From CAYMAZ01 sp964526285 (GTDB taxonomy: Bacteria > Bacteroidota > Bacteroidia > Bacteroidales > DTU049): 64,000 bases of DNA. This document shows positions 16,343 through 25,886 of this stretch, in pieces. Both the position numbers and the translations under genes were made by a program. Location: positions 1 through 64,000 of the forward strand of contig CAZGIW010000001.1 in NCBI GenBank assembly GCA_964526285.1. Direction: 5' to 3'. Position 1 is the stretch's first letter. Each line of letters opens with the position of its first letter. A model generated the notes under the pieces. The model saw only the letters and a list, made by a program, of their open reading frames with translations. It made no database searches and was not told where the DNA came from.

Positions 16343-19300
16343 ATGGCTTCTTTGAAAAAGTATTTAAGATTTTTTATACCTGCAACACTGGCAATTTTGC
16401 TCTGGATTTTGTCATGGGGCCTCGCTCGTATCAATATGTCTGAGCCAAACTATATCAGTTTATCTGAAAGTATTTCAGACAAATTTATAAAGAAAGAGAA
16501 AACGTTAATTCAGGTTGTTGATGAGCTTTCTGTTAGTGAAGATGTTTTTTCCAATTTCAACGCAATCATACATACACTATCAAACAATGAAACAAGACAA
16601 ACACAACTTGCTTTTTTTGTTTTTGACAATAAGGAATTGCTTTTATGGTCTAGTAACATTATACCTATTGATGGTTTTGAGGAACAGATACTCCGTTCCA
16701 ATCAACAGCTGATTAAACTAAGCAATGGTTATTATTACTGTGTTACCAGAGAATCCGGAGAGTTGACAATCGCAGGATTGCTCCCCGTTTTTTATCAGTA
16801 TCCCTATGAAAACAGATATCTGAAAAACGGCTATGCTTCTTTTTTTGGAAAAACAAACAACTTGTTTCTTGGAAATTCAGCTGACAGCGGGTTTGCAATT
16901 TTGAATATCAACGGAGACTATATTTTTTCTGTTGAGACTGATTCTGAGGCTTCCCGCAACACAGTTCCTTTTATCTGGATTTTTCTATTTTTTCTCGGAT
17001 CGGTTACCTTTTTCTTCATCTTTCTTTCCCGGGTTTTGTTCAAAAAGCAAAACAGTCCCTTGTTTGTGATTCCTGTAATGGTTTTGCTGGTGCTTATTCT
17101 CCGGTATCTTCAGATACGATTTTTCTTTCCATGGTTTTTATATTCAGATGCCCTGTTTAGTCCTGTCCACTATGCATGGAATATTTGGTTTGCATCATTG
17201 GGTGATTTGCTGGCTCATGCTTATTGTTTTCTGTTTTTGAGCATATTTTTCTATACAACATATAACAACAAAGCCCGGTATGTTCGTTTTTCTCTCCGCA
17301 GAATTGTTTTGCTTATATTTTTATCTGTTGTTTTATTATTTCTGTTTATCGGAACAAATGTAATTGTTGAAACTCTTATTATTAATTCAACTCTTTTATT
17401 AAGTTTTGATGATATCCTTAAATTAAAGTTTGTTGATTTTTCTGGACTACTTATTGTGATTCTCACACCTGTTGCTTTTGTTTATTTTTCTACAGTCTTT
17501 TTTCAATTAATAAGAAAAAACCTCAAAATTCGTAAAGAGATTTTTACAATACTCTTTGTAACAATTATTTTGTTTTCAATTTTTGCTTTGATATTTTCAA
17601 AGTATTGGATACAGATTGTTTTATTTATATTCTTTTTTATTGTTGTTGTTGGATTGAAAAGGCGATTTTTTAAGATTTCTGGAGCATTTGGCATTATTTC
17701 TTTGCTGTTGTTTACATTTAGTTTTGGACAATTAATGAATAAAGTGAACAAGGAAAAAGAACATAGTTTTAGAAATCTTTATGCCATTCAGTTATCCAGC
17801 GAGCAGGACCCCATAGGTGAATATTTGTTTGAGGAAGTTGCCGGAAGAATTGTGAATGACCAAAATCTTGCTGACGGTCTTTCTTTTTCTGAAGAGCCTC
17901 AGGTTTTTGCAGAAGAGTATTTGAGAAGGTATTATCTGGGTGGTTACTTTTCAAAATACCACATCCAGGTCACCCTTTGCAAACCACGAGATTATCTTTT
18001 TCTTGTTCACTCAGAATTAGAAGTGCCCTGTGCTGATTTTTTTTCCTCTTTAAAGATGAACTTCGGAACACCCACAATGGTTCCTGACTACTGGCTTATT
18101 GATGATTCAACAGGAAGACCTAATTATTTATATGAAACACGATTTGAAAACACGCATTCAAAAGGCACAGATACCATATTCATGTTTCTTGAAATGATTG
18201 CAATTCCAAAAATTAATGTCGTTGGATATCCCGAATTGCTTGTGGAAGAAAAAATAATAAGAAAAACACGTCGCTTTGATTATACTTATGCCAAATACTT
18301 CAACAGAGAGCTTATCAGCCAGTATGGTGATTATCATTATTCTCTGATTTTAGGAGAGCATATGAACAAACATGACATTACTTTTTTATCACACGAAGAT
18401 TATTCTCATATGATATATCCGGTTGATGCATACAGAACCATTGTGGTGAGCATCCCTGAAAAGAAATTGTTTGAAAATGCAGCTACTTTTTCATATTTGC
18501 TTTTACTATTTGCTGTTTTTCATTATTTGTTTTTTCTTTTTACAAACCTTATTCAAAGAGAGCCTCTTCTCTCTTTGTTTGCTTTCAAAACACGTCTGCA
18601 ATCGGCCAGTATTTTTCTTGTTATTCTTAGTTTTATTGTGGCAGGGGTTATCACTGTCAACTTTTTTATCAAGTACCACAACAACAAGAACAGGGAAATA
18701 ATGAGGGAAAAATCTTACTCACTGCTGGTTGAACTTGAACATAAGTTGCGCAATTATGAATCTTTAGGGCATGATGATACTGAGTATCTCAATGAGTTGA
18801 TGGCAAAATTTTCAAATGTTTTTTTTACAGATATTAATCTTTTTTCAACTTCAGGGCGTCTTATTGCCACATCACGTCCACAGGTGTATCAGCAAGGGCT
18901 TATTTCCAGCTATATTAACCCGGGGGCTCTTTCCTCTCTTAAAGAAAGTAACACTCCTTATCTGATGCAAAATGAATCAATTGGAAAATTAAACTACACG
19001 TCTTCTTACCTTCCTTTTAAAAATTTCAGGGGCGATGTCATTGCTTATCTCAATCTTCCGTATTTTGCAAGAGAAAATGAGTTGAAAACTGAAATTTCTT
19101 CATTCCTTATTGCTTTCATCAATTTCTATGTATTTCTCATTGCACTTGCAATTATTATTGCACTTGTCATTGCAAATTATATTACCCTTCCTCTTCGAAT
19201 TATCGGCGAAAAGCTGAGAACACTCAAACCAGGCAAGCCCAACGAAAAAATTCAATGGAACAAACAAGATGATATTGGAATTCTCATAAGCGAATACAAT

Positions 19301-20032
19301 CGAATGGTTGACGAACTCTCAGATAGCACAAGATTGCTTATGAAAACAGAACGTGAATCTGCATGGAGAGAAATGGCAAAACAAATTGCCCACGAAATCA
19401 AAAACCCCCTTACTCCCATGAAGCTAAGTCTTCAAAATCTGCAAAGAGCTTGGGAAGACAAAGCCCCCGATTATGAACAACGGCTGAAACGGACATCTCA
19501 AACGCTCATTGAGCAAATTGATGCTTTATCAAATATTGCATCCGCTTTTGCCAATTTTGCCAATTTGCAGGAAGCAAAATTCTATCCCGTAAATTTGGTT
19601 CCCATTATGAAGGATATAGTTCACCTGAATGAAAATAACCTGATACATTTTGATTTAAAATACAATGATGCATTGTCATATGTCGTTCTTGGAGATGATA
19701 CTCAGATTATTCAAATTATGAATAACCTTATAAAAAATGCTGTTCAGTCAATTCCCCCAAGAGACGCAGGAGATATTGAAATATCTCTTGAAAAAGCCGG
19801 AGGAAAAATATTTATTAGTATTAAAGATAATGGCTGTGGAATTTCTGAAGATATTAAGGAAAAAATCTTCTCTCCAAACTTTACATCTAAATCAGGAGGC
19901 ACCGGTTTGGGGCTTGCAATCACAAAAAAACTCACTGACAGTATGAACGGCTCCATCTCCTTTGTGTCTGAGGTGAACAAGGGAAGTGTGTTTTATCTCA
20001 GTTTTCCTGAATTCTGTGATCAAGACACATAA
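16343..20032 (+). CDS. Very large NtrY-like sensor histidine kinase
   Basis: The 1229-residue membrane kinase has an N-terminal helix (about 10-28) and a first extracytoplasmic region (about 30-210). A cluster of about eight transmembrane helices covers 212-450. A second extracytoplasmic region (about 455-710) is followed by a helix pair (about 715-785), a third sensor region (about 790-925), a helix (about 930-955), HAMP (about 955-1008), HisKA and ATPase. The phosphoacceptor is H1017 in IAHEIKNPLTPMKLS, the signature of the NtrY group. N box LIKNAVQS, G1 DNGCGI and G2 GGTGLGLAI are intact. No response regulator is adjacent; NtrY partners are usually NtrC-type regulators, which the window lacks. 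This length is much above that of proteobacterial NtrY (about 750 residues). Confidence 0.9.
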   Translation: MASLKKYLRFFIPATLAILLWILSWGLARINMSEPNYISLSESISDKFIKKEKTLIQVVDELSVSEDVFSNFNAIIHTLSNNETRQTQLAFFVFDNKELLLWSSNIIPIDGFEEQILRSNQQLIKLSNGYYYCVTRESGELTIAGLLPVFYQYPYENRYLKNGYASFFGKTNNLFLGNSADSGFAILNINGDYIFSVETDSEASRNTVPFIWIFLFFLGSVTFFFIFLSRVLFKKQNSPLFVIPVMVLLVLILRYLQIRFFFPWFLYSDALFSPVHYAWNIWFASLGDLLAHAYCFLFLSIFFYTTYNNKARYVRFSLRRIVLLIFLSVVLLFLFIGTNVIVETLIINSTLLLSFDDILKLKFVDFSGLLIVILTPVAFVYFSTVFFQLIRKNLKIRKEIFTILFVTIILFSIFALIFSKYWIQIVLFIFFFIVVVGLKRRFFKISGAFGIISLLLFTFSFGQLMNKVNKEKEHSFRNLYAIQLSSEQDPIGEYLFEEVAGRIVNDQNLADGLSFSEEPQVFAEEYLRRYYLGGYFSKYHIQVTLCKPRDYLFLVHSELEVPCADFFSSLKMNFGTPTMVPDYWLIDDSTGRPNYLYETRFENTHSKGTDTIFMFLEMIAIPKINVVGYPELLVEEKIIRKTRRFDYTYAKYFNRELISQYGDYHYSLILGEHMNKHDITFLSHEDYSHMIYPVDAYRTIVVSIPEKKLFENAATFSYLLLLFAVFHYLFFLFTNLIQREPLLSLFAFKTRLQSASIFLVILSFIVAGVITVNFFIKYHNNKNREIMREKSYSLLVELEHKLRNYESLGHDDTEYLNELMAKFSNVFFTDINLFSTSGRLIATSRPQVYQQGLISSYINPGALSSLKESNTPYLMQNESIGKLNYTSSYLPFKNFRGDVIAYLNLPYFARENELKTEISSFLIAFINFYVFLIALAIIIALVIANYITLPLRIIGEKLRTLKPGKPNEKIQWNKQDDIGILISEYNRMVDELSDSTRLLMKTERESAWREMAKQIAHEIKNPLTPMKLSLQNLQRAWEDKAPDYEQRLKRTSQTLIEQIDALSNIASAFANFANLQEAKFYPVNLVPIMKDIVHLNENNLIHFDLKYNDALSYVVLGDDTQIIQIMNNLIKNAVQSIPPRDAGDIEISLEKAGGKIFISIKDNGCGISEDIKEKIFSPNFTSKSGGTGLGLAITKKLTDSMNGSISFVSEVNKGSVFYLSFPEFCDQDT

Positions 20033-20127
20033 AACTTCATGAATAAAACTCAATTGTTTTGGCAACGTCAAATTATGTCAGTGTAATATTGTATTTTAGC
20101 ATTTTGTTTTAAAAATCTTTTTATCCT

Positions 20128-21747
20128 ATGGAAACCATCTATCTTATTATTGCCATTATTGCCGGAATTGCCATTGGGTTTGCGGCAGGATTTGTGTTTG
20201 CACGCCTTACAGCTGGCAAAGAAAATGTGTCACGAAAAAACTTCGACTCACTGCAAAAAGATTTTGAGTCTGAAAAGGTTAAGTTGCAGGTAGCAGAACA
20301 AGAACATCTAAGACTTCAAACTGAAATAAAAGAAAAACAAAATCGTATTGATGATTTCAACCTGCAACTTCAAAATCTGGCAGCCGAAGCAGCAACACTG
20401 AAAACAAAATGCGATATCGCCATTGATACTGCAAAAAATACTGAACAGAAACTCATTCAGACAAATGAAAAAACAGAAGCAATTCAGCAACAGTATTTTT
20501 CCATTCAAAAGGAAAAGTCACAGCTGACAGCAAGTCTGGACTCTGTGCAATCCAGAAACACTGAACTCCTGAAAGAAACAGAAAAACTGAAACAACAATT
20601 TCAGGAACAAAACAGTATGCTCACAAAAACCAAAGAATCTCTGATGTCATTTCAGGAACAAAATAAAAACCTTCAGGAAAAACTCAATACTCAAAAAGAA
20701 GAACTGGAAAACATCGGACAAAAATTCACCAAAGAATTTCAGATTCTTGCTGATCAGATTCTGGAACAAAAAAGCATCAAATTTGCTGAGCAAAATCAGG
20801 CCAACCTAAAAACCATCCTTGATCCTCTTGGCAAAAACATTGAAGAATTCAAAAGAAAAGTTGAAGAAACATATGATAAAGAATCAAAAGAGCGTTTTTC
20901 TCTGGCTGAAAAAGTGAAAGAACTATCCGACCTGAATCAAAAAATTAGCCAGGAAGCACAAAACCTTACACAGGCTTTAAAGGGTTCTGTTAAACAACAA
21001 GGAAATTGGGGAGAGATGCTACTGGAAAGTATATTGCAAAACTCCGGATTGAGACGGGATTACGAATATGTGGTGCAATCATTCATCAGAGATACGGCCG
21101 GAGAAACTATCAAAGATGAAGAAGGCCGAAAACTACAACCTGATGTGATTGTTAATCTTCCAGACGACCGACAAATTGTAATTGATTCAAAAGTGTCACT
21201 TGTTGCCTATGACAGATATGTGGCAGCTACAGACAAGCAACAGCAAACCATTGCTTTGGCAGAGCATGTGAAATCAATCAAAGCACATATAGATGGCTTA
21301 AGCTCAAAGAATTATCAGACACATGTAAAATCTCTGGATTTTGTAATGCTATTTGTGCCTCTTGAACCTGCCTACATAATTGCCATGCAACATGATACCG
21401 GCTTGTGGGAATACGCCTATAAAAAGAGAATCTTACTCATAAGTCCCACCAATCTCATCGCTGCCCTGAAGCTGGTTGCAGATTTGTGGCAAAGGGAACA
21501 GCAAAACAAAAATGCAATGAAGATTGCTGAACGTGGAGCTCAATTATATGAAAAATTTGTCGGTTTTGTGGAAAGTCTCGAAGATATCGGTAAAAAAATT
21601 GAAGGAGCAAACAAAAGTTATGAGCAAGCCATGAGTCAACTGAGCACTGGCAGGGGAAATCTTATAAGGCAGGTGGAAATGCTGAACGAACTGGGAGTAA
21701 AAGCCCAAAAGGCAATTCCTCCGCATTTGCTGGATGACGAGGAATAG
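20128..21747 (+). CDS. rmuC: RmuC-family DNA recombination protein
   Basis: The 539-residue protein has an N-terminal membrane anchor (about 3-25), a long Gln/Glu/Lys-rich coiled coil (about 30-205) and the conserved RmuC nuclease-like domain (about 210-525). Family motifs are KGSVKQQGNWGEMLLESIL, QPDVIVNLPDDRQIVIDSKVS and PTNLIAALKLVADLW. RmuC limits inversions and recombination at short inverted repeats in E. coli; its fold is related to PD-(D/E)xK nucleases, and the D-x(n)-DSK pattern fits. The gene stands alone, between the NtrY-like kinase and convergent glnS. Confidence 0.92.
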   Translation: METIYLIIAIIAGIAIGFAAGFVFARLTAGKENVSRKNFDSLQKDFESEKVKLQVAEQEHLRLQTEIKEKQNRIDDFNLQLQNLAAEAATLKTKCDIAIDTAKNTEQKLIQTNEKTEAIQQQYFSIQKEKSQLTASLDSVQSRNTELLKETEKLKQQFQEQNSMLTKTKESLMSFQEQNKNLQEKLNTQKEELENIGQKFTKEFQILADQILEQKSIKFAEQNQANLKTILDPLGKNIEEFKRKVEETYDKESKERFSLAEKVKELSDLNQKISQEAQNLTQALKGSVKQQGNWGEMLLESILQNSGLRRDYEYVVQSFIRDTAGETIKDEEGRKLQPDVIVNLPDDRQIVIDSKVSLVAYDRYVAATDKQQQTIALAEHVKSIKAHIDGLSSKNYQTHVKSLDFVMLFVPLEPAYIIAMQHDTGLWEYAYKKRILLISPTNLIAALKLVADLWQREQQNKNAMKIAERGAQLYEKFVGFVESLEDIGKKIEGANKSYEQAMSQLSTGRGNLIRQVEMLNELGVKAQKAIPPHLLDDEE

Positions 21748-21762
21748 GAAACATCCGAAAAT

Positions 21763-23454
21763 CTATCCCTTATTCTGCAGTTTTACCCAGGAATCTTTCA
21801 GGGTTACAATTCTGTTGAATACAGGATTTTCCTTTGTATGGTCGTCATCTGTTATAAAATAACCAAGTCTTTCAAACTGGCACCTGAATTCTTTGCATGC
21901 AGCATCAACAAGTGCAGGTTCGCAATAGGCTGTCGTTGTTTTAAATGAATCAGGATTGATGTTTTGCACAAAATCTCCGCCCTCTTCCACATCTTCAGGA
22001 TTTTCATTGACAAACAGCCTGTCGTATAGTCTTACCTCTGCCTGCCTGGCATGGTCTGCGCTCACCCAGTGAATGGTTCCTTTCACTTTTCGTCCGTCTG
22101 GACTATTGCCGCCTCTGCTATCAGGATCATAAGTACAGTGCACCTCAACTACATCCCCATTATCATCCTTAATCACATCGGTGCACTTGATAAAATATGC
22201 ATATCGAAGTCTTACCTCCTGCCCTGGAGTAAGTCTGAAATATTTTGGTGGTGCTTCTTCCATAAAATCATCCTGTTCAATAAACAGTACTTTTGTAAAG
22301 GGTAATTTTCTGCTTCCGTGTTCAGGAAACTCAGGATTGTTGATTGCTTCAAGCTCTTCTGTTTGTCCTTCCGGATAATTTGTTATGACAATTTTTAGCG
22401 GATTGAGCACAGCCAGATAGCGGTCAGCAGTTTTATTCAGTTCTTCCCTTAAATAAAATTCAAGCAGTGACAAATCAATGGTGTTGTCTCTTTTTGCCAC
22501 ACCAACTTTTTCGGCAAATGTTCTGATTGAAGAAGGTGTATAGCCCCTGCGTCTTAATCCGCAAATTGTTGGCATACGAGGATCGTCCCATCCGGAAACA
22601 AAACCTTCTTTTACCAGTCGTAGCAGCTTCCTTTTGCTCATCACTGTGTAGGTCAGATTCAGGCGTGCAAACTCAATTTGCCGGGGATAGAAAATTTCAA
22701 GTGCTTCAATAAACCAATTGTAGAGCGGTCTGTGAATTTCAAACTCCAGTGTACATATTGAATGAGAAATCTCTTCTATTGAATCACTCTGTCCATGAGC
22801 ATAATCATAGGTGGGATAAATGCACCACTGTGTTCCTGTTCTGTGATGTGGTGTATAGTTAATTCTGTAAAGCACAGGGTCGCGCATGAGCATATTGGGA
22901 TGTGCCATGTCAATTTTTGCGCGTAATGTACATTCTCCAACTTTAAATTCTCCTTTGCGCATACGCTCAAACAAATCAAAATTTTCCTCTACTGAACGAT
23001 TTCGATAAGGACTGTTTTCTCCGGGTGAAGTTACTGTTCCTCTTGTTTTACTTACATCTTCAGCAGAAAGATGACACACATATGCTTTGTCTTTTTTTAT
23101 AAGTAGTACAGCCCAATCATACAGCTGCTGAAAATAATCTGAAGCATAATACAAACGATTATCCCAGTCAAAACCCAGCCAACGAACATCTTTCATAATT
23201 CCATCAACATAGATGGTGTCTTCTGTCTCAGGATTTGTATCATCAAAGCGCAGATTTGTTAAACCCCCATATTTTTTTCCAAGTCCAAAATTCAAACAAA
23301 TAGATTTTGCATGGCCGATATGCAAAAATCCGTTGGGTTCAGGGGGAAAACGAGTATGAACTTTATTATATCGTCCCGAAGACAGGTCCTCGTCAATTAT
23401 TTGTTCAATAAAATTTTTAACGGGTTTGTTCTCTTCTGTATTGTTTGTAGTCAT
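21763..23454 (-). CDS. glnS: Glutaminyl-tRNA synthetase
   Basis: Class I aminoacyl-tRNA synthetase charging tRNA-Gln. The 563-residue protein has PPEPNGFLHIGHAKS (HIGH at about 45-48), the GlnRS-specific FDDTNPETED, and a KMSKS-type loop VMSKRKL at about 270. The C-terminal half is the two beta-barrel anticodon-binding region. The start at 23454 is chosen because the -7 element occupies 23489-23482, overlapping the longer start at 23484. The gene is divergent from folB, with promoters about 50 bp apart. Presence of GlnRS means Gln-tRNA need not depend on the amidotransferase route; tRNA-Gln itself is at the left edge of the window. Confidence 0.96.
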   Translation of the reverse strand: MTTNNTEENKPVKNFIEQIIDEDLSSGRYNKVHTRFPPEPNGFLHIGHAKSICLNFGLGKKYGGLTNLRFDDTNPETEDTIYVDGIMKDVRWLGFDWDNRLYYASDYFQQLYDWAVLLIKKDKAYVCHLSAEDVSKTRGTVTSPGENSPYRNRSVEENFDLFERMRKGEFKVGECTLRAKIDMAHPNMLMRDPVLYRINYTPHHRTGTQWCIYPTYDYAHGQSDSIEEISHSICTLEFEIHRPLYNWFIEALEIFYPRQIEFARLNLTYTVMSKRKLLRLVKEGFVSGWDDPRMPTICGLRRRGYTPSSIRTFAEKVGVAKRDNTIDLSLLEFYLREELNKTADRYLAVLNPLKIVITNYPEGQTEELEAINNPEFPEHGSRKLPFTKVLFIEQDDFMEEAPPKYFRLTPGQEVRLRYAYFIKCTDVIKDDNGDVVEVHCTYDPDSRGGNSPDGRKVKGTIHWVSADHARQAEVRLYDRLFVNENPEDVEEGGDFVQNINPDSFKTTTAYCEPALVDAACKEFRCQFERLGYFITDDDHTKENPVFNRIVTLKDSWVKLQNKG

Positions 23455-23481
23455 AAGCTGAAAGCTATTAAAAAATTCATG

Positions 23482-23489
23482 CAAAATTA
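23482..23489 (-). promoter_or_regulatory. -7 element of glnS
   Basis: The minus strand reads TAATTTTG, an exact TAnnTTTG match, 27 nt before the glnS ATG at 23454. It overlaps the longer alternative start at 23484 and therefore decides the start. Confidence 0.65.
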
Positions 23490-23535
23490 CGAATTCCCAA
23501 CGAAACGAAAGAGTTATAATTGAGGAAAAAAACTG

Positions 23536-23543
23536 TATTTTTG
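23536..23543 (+). promoter_or_regulatory. -7 element of folB
   Basis: TATTTTTG, an exact TAnnTTTG match, 17 nt before the folB ATG at 23561. It forms a divergent pair with the glnS element. Confidence 0.65.
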
Positions 23544-23560
23544 CAACTCAACTAAAACAT

Positions 23561-23899
23561 ATGATTTCAATTGAAGGAATGGAGTTTTATGCCTTTCATG
23601 GGTGTACTCCGGAAGAAAAGAAAACAGGCATCCACTTCCATGTTGATGTGCACATTGTCTGTGATTTGAGCATACCAGCCCAATCTGACAATATCAGTGA
23701 TGCCATCAATTATCAAAATGTCTATACTTTGGTTGCAGAACAAATGCAACAAACTTCAAGTCTTATTGAACATGTGGCTCTGCGAATCAGAAATGTCATT
23801 GTTGAAACATTTCCTGAAGCTGAAAACGTGAGTGTACGTGTTTCAAAAATGAACCCACCGCTGGGTGGAAAGGTGCAGAAAGTTTCAGTGGTTTTATAA
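23561..23899 (+). CDS. folB: Dihydroneopterin aldolase
   Basis: FolB converts 7,8-dihydroneopterin to 6-hydroxymethyl-dihydropterin in folate synthesis. The 112-residue protein matches the family from end to end. It starts with the strand ISIEGMEFYAFHGCTPEE, in which the FHG-x-x-x-E pattern carries the pterin-binding glutamate region. DAINYQNVY lies in the middle, and the C-terminal strand VSVRVSKMNPP carries the conserved catalytic lysine. No other folate genes are near. Confidence 0.93.
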   Translation: MISIEGMEFYAFHGCTPEEKKTGIHFHVDVHIVCDLSIPAQSDNISDAINYQNVYTLVAEQMQQTSSLIEHVALRIRNVIVETFPEAENVSVRVSKMNPPLGGKVQKVSVVL

Positions 23900-23934
23900 A
23901 TTCTTTTTCCAAAAGAACTTTTTAAAAAAAATGG

Positions 23935-23942
23935 TATATTTG
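23935..23942 (+). promoter_or_regulatory. -7 element of the T9SS/S74 gene pair
   Basis: TATATTTG, an exact TAnnTTTG match, 25 nt before the ATG at 23968. Confidence 0.55.
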
Positions 23943-23967
23943 TTGTGCCATATTTAATTCATTTACA

Positions 23968-24444
23968 ATGAAAACATATCTTCTTCTTTTTGGATGTATT
24001 CTGATTTCACTCTCTGTTTTTTCACAACAGACAGTGCCTGCTACCGGCGGTGATGCTTCTGGTGGCAGCGGTTCTGTGAGTTTTACTGTTGGACAAATTG
24101 TTTATTCATCCAACTCCGGAAGCAGCGGCTCAGAAAACCAGGGAGTGCAACAACCATATGAAGTTTCTGTTATTACCAAAACTGATGACTATCCCGAAAT
24201 AATCCTTGACATCGTCGCTTTTCCTAACCCAACCGACGGGCATCTGGTGTTGAACACTGGTTCTCTTTCTCCTGAAAACACGTTCTGCAGATTATCTGAT
24301 TTGAACGGAAAACTACTACAGGAAATTCATCTGACAGACAAAAAAACCAATATTCAAATGTTTCAGTATCCTGCTGGAATTTATTTGTTGCAGGTTTCAG
24401 ATAACCAATCTATTATAAAAGTATTTAAAATAATTAAACATTAA
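23968..24444 (+). CDS. Small T9SS cargo protein with type A sorting domain
   Basis: The 158-residue precursor has a signal peptide (about 1-20), a short Gly/Ser-rich region with GGDASGGSGSVSFTVGQIVY (22-41), and a C-terminal sorting domain from about residue 78. The sorting domain shows the usual landmarks: VAFPNPTDG, then LSDLNGKLL, then PAGIYLLQVS, ending in lysine/histidine. After signal peptide removal such proteins cross the outer membrane by the type IX system and are anchored or released. Almost nothing but the targeting signals remains, so the cargo part is only about 55 residues. The S74-domain gene follows after 4 nt. Confidence 0.85.
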   Translation: MKTYLLLFGCILISLSVFSQQTVPATGGDASGGSGSVSFTVGQIVYSSNSGSSGSENQGVQQPYEVSVITKTDDYPEIILDIVAFPNPTDGHLVLNTGSLSPENTFCRLSDLNGKLLQEIHLTDKKTNIQMFQYPAGIYLLQVSDNQSIIKVFKIIKH

Positions 24445-24448
24445 CCAT

Positions 24449-25849
24449 ATGAAAAAAACATTATCCTTCGTCTTTTTATGCATGCTCCTCTTTGCTTCTT
24501 TTGCTCAGACACCACAAAAAATGAGCTATCAGGCCGTTATAAGAGACACTTCCGATCAACTTGCTGTGATGCAAACCATTGGAATGAGAATTAGTGTGCT
24601 TCAGGGTTCACCCTCAGGGACTGCTGTATATGTAGAAACACATACTGCATTTACAAATCAAAACGGACTTGTCACTCTCGAAATTGGCGCTGGCACACCT
24701 GTCAGCGGTGTTTTTGCAAACATTGACTGGACCTCCGGAGTATATTATCTGAAAACAGAAACCGATGTAACGGGTGGAACAAACTATGATGTGGTTTCCA
24801 CAACACAAATGCTCAGTGTTCCATATGCGCTTTATGCTGCTGCATCAGAAGCTCCTTTTAATGTGGGCACAGGCCTTTCTCTCACAGGAAACACAATCAA
24901 CGCACTGACAACCAGCCCATTGTGGAATGCCAACTATATTCAAAATATTCCGGTTGGCTCGACCATGCCAAATTACAATGATGTGCTCATATTCAACGGT
25001 TCTGCATGGGCTCCCGGATCCATTGGCGGAGGAACAGGCACAACCATAAACTGTGGGACTAGTTTCAACACAAATTATACAGTGAGAGGCACAGGAAGCA
25101 GCGGGTGGGAATGTACAAATGCTTTGGTAATTACAAGTTCAGGATATGTTGGAATAGGAACAACAAGTCCTTCTTCATCCTACAATCTCACCATTGGCAC
25201 CAACGGATTTTTGGTCAACGGCAGTACAACAACATCAAATATTTATGGCCGCCTGAGAATTGGCAGCACCTCAAGCACAAGTTATGATTTGCAGGTGGAT
25301 GGTCACACATATATTACCAGCGGACTCAGAGTGGGCACATCTTCTTCTCCGCCTTCAAGTGGAATTATTGCTAGTGGAGAAATCCGAACAAATGCAAACT
25401 TCTATCAGGGAAGCAGTTCAACAGGAACCGGAACAGTGATGGTAAGAACTTCGGGGGGTGAACTCAGACCTCAATCTTCAACAATAAAAGTCAAAGAGAA
25501 CGTTCAGCCATTGTCGTTCAATAAGGCCAACTTGTTTGCTTTACGTCCTGTAACCTACAACCTGAAACCCGCCCTTGGTGGAGGAAGTGAAGTGGGACTC
25601 ATAGCCGAAGAGGTGGAAAAAACAATGCCCCAACTGGTCATTTACGGACCTGCACGCCAGTGGGAAGGTGAAACCGGACTCATTTCCACAGACGAAAATG
25701 GAAACGAAATTCTCATCCCCGGACAGGAAGAACCCTATTCGGTATCATATGATCGCCTGGCAATTTATCTGCTTGAAATTGTGAAAGAGCAGGAACAAAG
25801 AATCAATGAACTGGAAAGGTTGGTTGAGGAAATGAAGGATGAAAAATAG
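24449..25849 (+). CDS. Secreted fibre-like protein with C-terminal S74 intramolecular chaperone domain
   Basis: The 466-residue product begins with a signal peptide (about 1-19) and the common Bacteroidota start PQKMSYQAVIRD. A Gly/Ser/Thr-rich middle region with short repeats (GIGTTSPSSSY, RIGSTSSTSYDLQVDG) looks like beta-helical fibre segments. The C-terminal part (about 340-466) resembles the peptidase S74 domain: STIKVKENVQPL, LRPVTYNLKP, VGLIAEEVEK and SYDRLAIYLLEIVKEQ, followed by a coiled coil. In phage tailspikes this domain trimerises and cuts itself off; the catalytic Ser-Lys pair would be S-x-x-x-K in the first motif. No T9SS sorting domain is present. Translationally close to the preceding T9SS gene. 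Confidence 0.82.
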   Translation: MKKTLSFVFLCMLLFASFAQTPQKMSYQAVIRDTSDQLAVMQTIGMRISVLQGSPSGTAVYVETHTAFTNQNGLVTLEIGAGTPVSGVFANIDWTSGVYYLKTETDVTGGTNYDVVSTTQMLSVPYALYAAASEAPFNVGTGLSLTGNTINALTTSPLWNANYIQNIPVGSTMPNYNDVLIFNGSAWAPGSIGGGTGTTINCGTSFNTNYTVRGTGSSGWECTNALVITSSGYVGIGTTSPSSSYNLTIGTNGFLVNGSTTTSNIYGRLRIGSTSSTSYDLQVDGHTYITSGLRVGTSSSPPSSGIIASGEIRTNANFYQGSSSTGTGTVMVRTSGGELRPQSSTIKVKENVQPLSFNKANLFALRPVTYNLKPALGGGSEVGLIAEEVEKTMPQLVIYGPARQWEGETGLISTDENGNEILIPGQEEPYSVSYDRLAIYLLEIVKEQEQRINELERLVEEMKDEK

Positions 25850-25886
25850 AACTCTATTCTGATTTGGCTGATTTTTTCCCTTAACA

